Shown here in pieces: positions 8,987-15,965 of a stretch of 64,000 bases of DNA. Location: contig NZ_CP091716.1 of assembly GCF_022009635.1 (NCBI RefSeq), positions 4,045,001-4,109,000 on the forward strand. Direction: 5' to 3'. The notes under the pieces are model-generated. The model saw only the letters and a list, made by a program, of their open reading frames with translations, did no database searches and was not told the origin of the DNA. The position numbers and the translations under genes were made by a program. Numbering within the stretch: the first letter of the stretch is position 1; every line of letters begins with the position of its first letter. This DNA is from Variovorax paradoxus (lineage in GTDB: Bacteria > Pseudomonadota > Gammaproteobacteria > Burkholderiales > Burkholderiaceae_C).

Positions 8987-9883
8987 ATGCAGCGCAGACT
9001 TTTCTCCACCGCCCTGGCCCTGACGGCCATGGCTTCTTTCGCGGGCGCCGCACAAAGCCAGGAACGGCCCTACATTCCGCCTCCGCCGCCCAGCCTCGTC
9101 GGCTCGCTGATGCAGGTCGGCGTGGTCGACCGCAGCACGGGCGCCGAGCTGCCGGTCTACCGCCATCGCGGCGAATACTGGGTGGCCGGCCGCCCCGGCG
9201 CGCGCTACGCCATCCGCGTGCGCAATGCGATGGGCGAACGCATCATGGCCGTGATGTCGGTGGACGGCGTGAACGTGGTCACCGGCGAAACCGCGGGCGT
9301 CGGGCAGAACGGCTATGTCTTCGGCCCGCGCGAACGCAGCGACATCACGGGCTGGCGCAAGAGCGATTCGCAGATCGCGGCCTTCGAGTTCGCGGCGGCC
9401 GGCAATTCCTACGCGAGCCGCACCGGCCGCCCCGACGACGTGGGCGTGATCGGCGTTGCCATGTTCCGCGAGCGCATGCCCGAGCCGCCGCCGCCCGTCG
9501 TCGTGCCCTATCCGCGCCGCGACGAATACGGGGAACGCGAGCGCCGCGGCGATTCTCCATTGGCCAAGGCCGCTCCGGCCCCGGGCGCAGACGCGTCGGC
9601 CGCCGCCGAAGCGCCTGCGGGCAGCGTGGCCCGACAGTCGGCGCCAAGCCCGAGCCTGGGCACCGCGCACGGCCGTCGCGAGACGTCCTATGTCGGCAAG
9701 ACCACTTTCGAGCGCGCACGGTCGTCGCCCGACGAGGTGATCCGCATCCGCTACGACAGCCGCGAGAACCTCGTGGCCGCGGGTGTGATTCCCCAGCCGC
9801 GACGCTGGCCGCGCCCGGCCGGTCCGTCGGCGTTCCCGGGCACCGACAACGGCTACGTGCCGGACCCGCCGCCGCGTTATTGA
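8987..9883 (+). CDS. Exported proline-rich hypothetical protein
   Basis: 298-residue protein with a clear Sec signal (MQRRLFSTALALTAMASFAG then AAQSQ). The start at 8987 has a good Shine-Dalgarno (AAGGAAG). After a PPPPP stretch, residues about 35-160 form a compact domain with a strand-rich look (GRPGARYAIRVRN, MAVMSVDGVNVVTGETA, GYVFGP, ITGWRKSDSQIAAFEF). It is like the family of exported proteins with a conserved VDGxNxxTG block. The second half is low-complexity Pro/Ala/Arg-rich. No function assigned. It stands alone between a terminator and a convergent gene. Confidence 0.72.
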   Translation: MQRRLFSTALALTAMASFAGAAQSQERPYIPPPPPSLVGSLMQVGVVDRSTGAELPVYRHRGEYWVAGRPGARYAIRVRNAMGERIMAVMSVDGVNVVTGETAGVGQNGYVFGPRERSDITGWRKSDSQIAAFEFAAAGNSYASRTGRPDDVGVIGVAMFRERMPEPPPPVVVPYPRRDEYGERERRGDSPLAKAAPAPGADASAAAEAPAGSVARQSAPSPSLGTAHGRRETSYVGKTTFERARSSPDEVIRIRYDSRENLVAAGVIPQPRRWPRPAGPSAFPGTDNGYVPDPPPRY

Positions 9884-9897
9884 AAAAAGAGTGCCGC

Positions 9898-10773
9898 TCA
9901 GCCCAGCGTGCGGCGCATCTCGATGTGCGGAATGCCGGCTTCCTCGAAGCCGTCGCCATGCGACACATAGCCGAGTCGCGCATAGAAGCGCTCGGCGCTT
10001 CGCTGTGCGTTCAGCGCCACCACGCGGTCGCCGCGCGCGCGGGCCGCTTCTTCGAGCGCCTGCATCACCGCCGCGCCATGTCCGCCGCTGCGCAGGTTGC
10101 GGTGGACCGCCATGCGGCCGATGTGCGAGACACCGTCTTCGGCGTGCAGCAGCCGGCCGGTGGCGATGACCTGCCCCAGCCGGTTGCGCGCCACCGCGTG
10201 CAGCACCTTCGCGTCGTGTTCGTCCCACTCCAGCGATTCGGGAATGTTCTGCTCCTCGACGAACACCGCGCGCCGCAACGCACCGGCCGATTCGCCCAGC
10301 GTGGCCCAGTCGCCCGTCTCCACCGTGCGCATCGGCTCACCGGCTTCGTAGCCGGCGAGCAGGCTGCGCAGTTTCTCGGGCACCGGCTTGGAAGTTTGCG
10401 TGGCCGGGTCCGCGAACACGTACACCAACTCGCAGCCGACCAGGAACTGGTCCTGCCGGAACAGGCCGCCCTCGAACACCATCGACGAATTGCCGATGCG
10501 CGCGCAGCGCATGCCCACGTCGAGCATGTCGTCCATGCGGGCAGACGCGCGGAAGTCGATCGTCGCCTTGCGCACGTAGAGGTCGCCGGCCAGCGAGTGC
10601 ATGGATTCCTCGTACGGCAGCGCGAGCGCGCGCCAGTAGTCGGAGATGGCCGTGTCGAAATACATCAGGTAGTGCGCGTTGAACACGATCTTCTGCATGT
10701 CGACCTCGGCCCAGCGCACGCGCAGGCGGTGGAAGAAACGGAAATTCTTGCGGTGGGTGGCTGTCTCGCTCAT
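9898..10773 (-). CDS. YbgC/FadM-type acyl-CoA thioesterase fused to a GNAT acetyltransferase domain
   Basis: 291-residue protein with two domains in one frame. Residues about 10-140 are a hot-dog thioesterase: FHRLRVRWAEVDMQKIVFN with the catalytic Asp region of the YbgC/4HBT family and the typical YLMYFDTAISDYWR helix. Residues about 155-291 are a GNAT fold with HIGRMAVHRNLRSGGHGAAV, which is the acetyl-CoA pyrophosphate loop (R/Q-x-x-G-x-G/A, here RSGGHG). GIPHIEM follows at the C-terminus. Thioesterases hydrolyse acyl-CoA; the GNAT half should acetylate an amine. The fusion implies linked acyl-CoA chemistry, substrate unknown. It is coupled by ATGA to the upstream alpha/beta hydrolase gene. 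Confidence 0.85.
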   Translation of the reverse strand: MSETATHRKNFRFFHRLRVRWAEVDMQKIVFNAHYLMYFDTAISDYWRALALPYEESMHSLAGDLYVRKATIDFRASARMDDMLDVGMRCARIGNSSMVFEGGLFRQDQFLVGCELVYVFADPATQTSKPVPEKLRSLLAGYEAGEPMRTVETGDWATLGESAGALRRAVFVEEQNIPESLEWDEHDAKVLHAVARNRLGQVIATGRLLHAEDGVSHIGRMAVHRNLRSGGHGAAVMQALEEAARARGDRVVALNAQRSAERFYARLGYVSHGDGFEEAGIPHIEMRRTLG

Positions 10774-11750
10774 GGTCTCAGTGCTTCCTTGATGGCCCGG
10801 GCCGCGTCGTCCTGCGCCGTCAGCGCCTCCGGGATCGCGCGTCCCATCTTGATGAATTCGTGGATCACGCCCCGGTAGATCTCCAGGTCGACCGGCACGC
10901 CCGCGGCGCGCAGCTTGTCGGCGTAGGCGATGCCTTCGTCGACCACGGCATCGCACTCGGCCAGCCCGATCCATGCGGGCGCGACGCCGTCGACATCGTC
11001 GGCCAACAGCGGCGCGAAGCGCCAGTCGTCGCGGTCGGCCGGCGTGCGAACGTATTGCGCGAAGAAGAAGTCGATCATCGCCTTCGTCAGCAGCGGACCG
11101 TGTGCGTGGCGCAGGTGCGAGGCCGTGTCTTGATGAGCCGTGGTGCCGGGGTAGATCAGCAGTTGCAGCGCCAGCGGCAGGCCCGCGTCGCGCGCCATGA
11201 TGGCGCAGACCGCGGCCAGCGTGCCGCCCGCGCTGTCGCCCGCCACCGCCATGCGCGACGCATCGAGGCCCAGGCTCGCGCCCTGAGTGGCGATGAATTG
11301 GAAGGCGTCCCAGGCATCGTCGGACGCGGTCGGAAACTTGTGCGCGGGCGCGAGCCGGTAGTCGACCGACACCACCGCGCAGCCGCTCTTGAGGCTCAGC
11401 ACGCGGCACAGCGTGTCGTGCGTGCGGATGTTGCCGACGGTGAAGCCTCCGCCATGAAAGTAGACCAGCACCGGCAGCACCTCGGCCGACGGCGCATACA
11501 GCCGCGCGGGAATGGCATGGCCGTCGCGCGCTGCGATGCTGAAGTCTTCGATGCGAGCGAGTTCGGGCTTGGGCACTTCGAGCACGCCCGCGCCTTTTTC
11601 ATAGGAGGCCTTGGCCTCGGCGGGCGTGAGCTGGTCGAGCGTGGGGTGGCCGGCGCGGGCCATGCGCTCGACCACGCTGGCCATCTTGGCGGTGAGCGGG
11701 TGTTGCTGTTGCTGCTTTTGCGCCTGCGTCGTCGGGGGAGTCGTCGTCAT
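10770..11750 (-). CDS. Alpha/beta hydrolase of the hormone-sensitive-lipase (HSL) family
   Basis: 326-residue carboxylesterase. The oxyanion-hole motif VYFHGGGF, the DYRLAPAHKFP block, the nucleophile motif GDSAGG, and a late ECDAVVDEG Asp and VIHEF His make a complete triad of HSL/family IV esterases. It probably hydrolyses short acyl esters in the cytoplasm. The start at 11750 follows from the Met-Thr-Thr-Thr N-terminus; an ATG at 11891 would extend into the divergent promoter region. It is followed by the thioesterase-GNAT gene with an ATGA overlap, so the two may act on related acyl substrates. Confidence 0.88.
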   Translation of the reverse strand: MTTTPPTTQAQKQQQQHPLTAKMASVVERMARAGHPTLDQLTPAEAKASYEKGAGVLEVPKPELARIEDFSIAARDGHAIPARLYAPSAEVLPVLVYFHGGGFTVGNIRTHDTLCRVLSLKSGCAVVSVDYRLAPAHKFPTASDDAWDAFQFIATQGASLGLDASRMAVAGDSAGGTLAAVCAIMARDAGLPLALQLLIYPGTTAHQDTASHLRHAHGPLLTKAMIDFFFAQYVRTPADRDDWRFAPLLADDVDGVAPAWIGLAECDAVVDEGIAYADKLRAAGVPVDLEIYRGVIHEFIKMGRAIPEALTAQDDAARAIKEALRP

Positions 11751-11884
11751 GTCGGTAGGAAGGCGGCCATTGCGCACGGTGTGCCGTGCGCGACAGCGGC
11801 AAGGGTTTCTTGCGTGGGCAAGACACGCCCCTGTTGGTAGATTTGCACAGTCCGCAATCGTACCGCCCTGCGCATCACCACCCC

Positions 11885-13021
11885 ATGGCACTCATCCAAT
11901 ACCTCACCCAGATCCAGTTCGAATTCGGCGCGATCAAGCTGCTGTCCAGCGAATGCGCGCGCATCGGCATCAATCGCCCGCTGATCGTGACCGACGCCGG
12001 CGTGCGCGCCGCGGGCGTGCTGCAGAAGGCGCTGGACGCCATCTCGGATCTGGAAGTGTCGGTGTTCGACCAGACGCCCTCCAACCCGACCGAGGCCGCC
12101 GTGCGCGCCGCCGTCGAGCTGTACCGCGGCGGCCGCTGCGACGGCCTGATCGCCGTGGGCGGCGGCTCGGCCATCGACTGCGCCAAGGGCGTTGCCATCG
12201 CGGCCACGCACGAAGGCCCGCTCAAGACTTACGCGACCATCGAGGGCGGCTCGCCGCGTATCACCGAGCGCGTGGTGCCGCTCATCGCCGTGCCCACCAC
12301 CAGCGGCACGGGCAGCGAGGTGGCGCGCGGCGCGATCGTCATCGTCGACGACCACCGCAAGCTGGGCTTTCACAGCTGGTTCCTGATGCCCAAGGCCGCC
12401 ATCTGCGACCCCGAGCTCACGCTCGGCCTGCCGCCCAAGCTCACCGCCGCCACCGGCATGGACGCCATCGCGCATTGCATGGAGACCTTCATGTCGGCCG
12501 CCTTCAATCCGCCGGCCGACGGCATCGGCCTCGACGGGCTCGAGCGTGCCTGGGGCCATATCGAGCGCGCCACCAAGGACGGCAGCGACCGCGAGGCGCG
12601 GCTGAACCTCATGAGCGCGTCGATGCAGGGCGCCATGGCCTTCCAGAAGGGACTGGGCTGCGTGCATTCGCTCAGCCACAGCCTGGGCGGAGTCGATCCG
12701 CGCCTGCACCACGGCACGCTCAACGCCCTCTTCCTGCCGGCCGTGATCCACTTCAATTCGGGCGCCGACTCGGTGCGCAAGGAGCAGCGCCTGCAGCGCA
12801 TGGCGCAGGCCATGCACCTCGATTCGGCCGGCGACCTGGGCGACGCCATCCGCGACATGAACGCGCGCCTGGGCCTGCCCAAGGGCCTGGCCGAAGTAGG
12901 CGTGACGCCCGCGATGTTCGAGAAGATCATCGACGGCGCCATGGCCGACCACTGCCACAAGACCAACCCGCGCCTGGCCACGCGCGACGACTACAAAGCG
13001 ATGCTCGAAGCATCGATGTAA
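11885..13021 (+). CDS. Iron-containing (group III) alcohol dehydrogenase
   Basis: 378-residue NAD(P)-dependent dehydrogenase. It has the nucleotide-binding GGGSAIDCAKG motif, the TTSGTGSE block, and metal ligands in HCMETF and the HSLSHSLGG...HHGTLNA segments. The family oxidises primary or secondary alcohols and hydroxy-acids; substrate is not predictable here. It is divergent from the esterase gene, with 134 bases between starts. Confidence 0.9.
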   Translation: MALIQYLTQIQFEFGAIKLLSSECARIGINRPLIVTDAGVRAAGVLQKALDAISDLEVSVFDQTPSNPTEAAVRAAVELYRGGRCDGLIAVGGGSAIDCAKGVAIAATHEGPLKTYATIEGGSPRITERVVPLIAVPTTSGTGSEVARGAIVIVDDHRKLGFHSWFLMPKAAICDPELTLGLPPKLTAATGMDAIAHCMETFMSAAFNPPADGIGLDGLERAWGHIERATKDGSDREARLNLMSASMQGAMAFQKGLGCVHSLSHSLGGVDPRLHHGTLNALFLPAVIHFNSGADSVRKEQRLQRMAQAMHLDSAGDLGDAIRDMNARLGLPKGLAEVGVTPAMFEKIIDGAMADHCHKTNPRLATRDDYKAMLEASM

Positions 13022-13034
13022 TGGCTTTTTCTAC

Positions 13035-13057
13035 GCCTGTTTCAGAGGGAAACAGGC
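13035..13057. other. Perfect hairpin downstream of the alcohol dehydrogenase gene
   Basis: A 9-bp perfect stem (13035-13043 with 13049-13057) encloses a 5-base loop, 13 bases after the stop codon. There is no T-run on either strand directly after it, so it may be a weak terminator or an mRNA-stabilising end. Confidence 0.5.
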
Positions 13058-13161
13058 CCCTGCCGACGGCTTGTGCGTCATGCATGTGACATGAGGAATT
13101 TCTAGACTGGTTCACAAAGGGTTTGCATTTGTGCAAGCCCGCAGGGTCAGGGAAGTTCCGA

Positions 13162-15504
13162 ATGCCGCGTACCGTCCAAGTCCATACCGTCCTCGGCGCC
13201 GAGCAACTCAAGTTTCGCGCAATGCGTGGACAGGAGGGCCTCTCGCAACTCTTCGAGTTCGAGGTGGACATGGTCGGCACCAGCTTCAACATCGAGCTCA
13301 AGCAGCTGCTGGGCACCTCGCTCACGCTGGAGCTGGCCGACGACGGCGGACCGCGCTTTCTCAATGGCACCGTGGTGCGCTTCGAGCTGGTGGGCCGCGC
13401 CAACGAAACCGGCCGCCACTACATCTACCGCGCCCTGGTGCAACCGTGGCTCTGGTATCTCACGCGCACCACCGACTGCCGCATCTTCCAGAACAAGAGC
13501 GTGCCCGAGGTGCTCGACGAGGTGCTGGGCAAATACGGCTTCGAGTTCGAGAAGCGCCTCACGGCCAGCTACCGCCCGTGGGAAAACTGCGTGCAGTACC
13601 AGGAAAGCGACTTCGCCTTCGTGAGCCGCCTCATGGAGCACGAGGGCATCGCGTACCACTTCGAGCACGGCAACGGCACCCACCTGCTGGTGCTGTCCGA
13701 CGACACCGGCGGCTATTCGCCACTTCCCGGCCACGCCACCATTGCCTACCGCCCGCGCGACCGTGTGCTCAATGCGATGGAGCCCTGCATCGACCAGTGG
13801 CGGGTGTCCGAGCAGATCACCTCCGGCCGCGTGATGCTCGACGACTTCGACTTCAAGAAGTCGCGTGCCTCGCTGCAAAGCGTGCAGCAAGACCCGAAGG
13901 GCCACGACCATTCGACCTACGAGGTGTACGAATGGCTCGGCGGCTACAGCGAGCACCAGCAGGGCGACGCCTACGCCAAGATTCGCCTGCAGGAGCTGCA
14001 GTGCGCGCACGAGCTGGCCAGGGGCCACACCAACGTCGTGGGCATGGCGCCGGGCTACCTGTTCCAGATGACGCATTGCCCGCGCGAGGCCGACAACCGC
14101 GAATACCTCGTCACCGAAACGCGCTACGACCTGCAGGAGCCCGAGTACTCCAGCGGCGGCAGCAGCGAATCGGTGTGCGAGTTCGACTTCACCGTGCTGC
14201 CCTCCTCCGTGGCCTACCGCCCCGCGCGCAATACGCCGCGCCCGCGCACCAACGGCCCGCAGACCGCCACCGTGGTCGGCCCCGAAGAAATCTGGACCGA
14301 CCGCTTCGGCCGCGTGAAGCTGCAGTTCCGCTGGGACCGCTACGGCCAGGGCGATGAAAACAGCTCCTGCTGGGTGCGCGTGTCGAGCAGTTGGGCCGGC
14401 GCCAACTTCGGCACCATGCACATGCCGCGCGTGGGCCAGGAGGTGATCGTCGATTTCATCGGCGGCGAGCCCGACCGCCCCATCATCACCGGCCGCGTCT
14501 ACAACAGCGACCAGATGCCGCCCTGGGAGCTGCCCGCCAACGCCACGGCCAGCGGCATCCTGACCCGCTCGAGCAGCGGCGGCGCGGCCAACCAGGCCAA
14601 CATGCTGCGCTTCGAAGACCGCACGGGTTCCGAACAGATCTGGCTGCATGCGGAGCGCAACCTCGACGTCGAGGTCGAGGCCGACGAAACCCACACCACC
14701 GACGGCACCCGCACCACGCTGATCAAGGGCCACGAGTCGGCCACCTACCAGGACGGCGAGACCCGCGACATCACCGCCGGCGCCAGGGAAACCATCACCG
14801 GCGGCGACACCCGCGACGTGACCGGCGGCTTCACCGAAACCGTGAGCGGCGGCGTGAACCAGACCATCTCCGGCGGCAAGACGCGCATGCTCAGCGGCGG
14901 GCTGCAGGACACCATCACCGGCGGCGTCAACTCGGCCATCTCCGGCGGCTACCACGGCACCATCGACGGGCAGGAAGTGCGCTTCGTGAGCGCGGGCCGG
15001 CAGGACACTATCGACACATCGAACACGGTGCTGGTCAACGGCCCCTCGACCACCACCGTGACCGGCCCGACCGTGCACACCTCGCCGGACGTGACCTTCA
15101 ACACCACGAACCACATCCACAACACGACGCAGCACGTCATCAACACCACCGTCTACAACACGACGTCGAACACCTACAACAACCTGGCGGTGAGCTACAC
15201 CAACAACTCGGTCAGCTACACCAACAACTACGCCAAGAGCAGCGACTGGCGGTTGACGCGCTCCGGCGGCGCGGGTTTCCGCTTCGGCGCGGTGGGCATG
15301 TCGCTCGACTTCTGGGGCGTGCGCCAGCAGTTCTACGGCATCAACTCGCAGTACGCGGTGCTCAAGGTCGACTTCCTGACCTACAAGATCGCGAACAAGG
15401 GCATCGACATCACCAACCAGGCCATGGAAGTCGGCCGGACCGCGGTCCGCTTCTACATGGACGGCATGGCCGCCTATGCGCAGGCCATGCACCTCGTGAT
15501 GTGA
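13162..15504 (+). CDS. vgrG: Type VI secretion tip protein VgrG
   Basis: 780-residue spike protein. The gp27-like base is at residues about 5-350 (LFEFEVDMV, YRPWENCVQY, HEGIAYHFEH). The gp5 OB-fold at about 375-450 has DRFGRVKLQFRWDR and MPRVGQEVIVDFIGGEPDRPIITGRVYN. Residues about 527-605 form a run of short repeats ending in TGG or SGG, about nine residues each, which should continue the beta-helical needle. A Thr/Asn-rich stretch (about 640-695) and a unique C-terminus of about 85 residues follow. The start at 13162 is preceded by GGGAAG; a GTG/ATG further up is less likely. First gene of a six-gene tip island. Confidence 0.93.
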   Translation: MPRTVQVHTVLGAEQLKFRAMRGQEGLSQLFEFEVDMVGTSFNIELKQLLGTSLTLELADDGGPRFLNGTVVRFELVGRANETGRHYIYRALVQPWLWYLTRTTDCRIFQNKSVPEVLDEVLGKYGFEFEKRLTASYRPWENCVQYQESDFAFVSRLMEHEGIAYHFEHGNGTHLLVLSDDTGGYSPLPGHATIAYRPRDRVLNAMEPCIDQWRVSEQITSGRVMLDDFDFKKSRASLQSVQQDPKGHDHSTYEVYEWLGGYSEHQQGDAYAKIRLQELQCAHELARGHTNVVGMAPGYLFQMTHCPREADNREYLVTETRYDLQEPEYSSGGSSESVCEFDFTVLPSSVAYRPARNTPRPRTNGPQTATVVGPEEIWTDRFGRVKLQFRWDRYGQGDENSSCWVRVSSSWAGANFGTMHMPRVGQEVIVDFIGGEPDRPIITGRVYNSDQMPPWELPANATASGILTRSSSGGAANQANMLRFEDRTGSEQIWLHAERNLDVEVEADETHTTDGTRTTLIKGHESATYQDGETRDITAGARETITGGDTRDVTGGFTETVSGGVNQTISGGKTRMLSGGLQDTITGGVNSAISGGYHGTIDGQEVRFVSAGRQDTIDTSNTVLVNGPSTTTVTGPTVHTSPDVTFNTTNHIHNTTQHVINTTVYNTTSNTYNNLAVSYTNNSVSYTNNYAKSSDWRLTRSGGAGFRFGAVGMSLDFWGVRQQFYGINSQYAVLKVDFLTYKIANKGIDITNQAMEVGRTAVRFYMDGMAAYAQAMHLVM

Positions 15505-15512
15505 CGCCCGGC

Positions 15513-15947
15513 ATGGAGTGGGAGACGCTTCTCTGGGGATTCTTCGCTGTCGTGATGGCCGTGGTGGTGCTCGGCGGCATCGGCGCCGTGGGCTACATGC
15601 GCAAGGAAAACGGCCGCTACACGGCTGAAGCCAGGCGCTGGGCTGCACTCGCGCAGTCGGGCCAGCCGGCCGAAGGCGTGGTCAGCAACGTGCGCATGCA
15701 CCCGAACAACATGACGCGCGGCGGCTCGCGCGGCCAGACGGTCTGCGCGCTGGTGCTCGACGTGGCCTACACCGACGCAGCGGGCGCAACGCACTCGGCC
15801 TCCATTCCCACCTTCGTGGAAGACGTGCTGGTGCCGCAGTTCCTCGCGCCGCGGCGCGTCGTTCACCTGCGCTACGACCCGAGCGATCCGGCCTCCGTGG
15901 CCATCGACCGCGCACGCACGCCGCTGGAGCTGCCGCGTGCCGACTGA
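15513..15947 (+). CDS. Small membrane protein, DUF3592-like
   Basis: 144-residue protein. One hydrophobic helix at residues 6-27 is followed by a soluble part with EGVVSNVRMHPN, a beta-strand-rich segment and the ending RVVHLRYDPSDPASVAIDR, a layout like DUF3592. It starts nine bases after the vgrG stop and is followed by the DUF2169 gene, so it belongs to the VgrG island. It may be an immunity or assembly factor; nothing in the sequence decides this. Confidence 0.68.
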   Translation: MEWETLLWGFFAVVMAVVVLGGIGAVGYMRKENGRYTAEARRWAALAQSGQPAEGVVSNVRMHPNNMTRGGSRGQTVCALVLDVAYTDAAGATHSASIPTFVEDVLVPQFLAPRRVVHLRYDPSDPASVAIDRARTPLELPRAD

Positions 15948-15965
15948 GCATTCCTCTTCCCGCCA

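Noticed and set aside
13035..13057. Rho-independent terminator after the alcohol dehydrogenase gene
   Set aside because: The hairpin is perfect, but no T-run follows on either strand, so it is kept only as a hairpin.
14740..15000. Tandem repeats that might be a CRISPR array
   Set aside because: The repeats are in frame within vgrG, about nine codons long, without unique spacers; they code the needle repeats. No CRISPR array was found anywhere.
13147..15648. An 833-codon minus-strand frame opposite vgrG
   Set aside because: Low-complexity Val/His/Ala composition without motifs; vgrG explains the segment.
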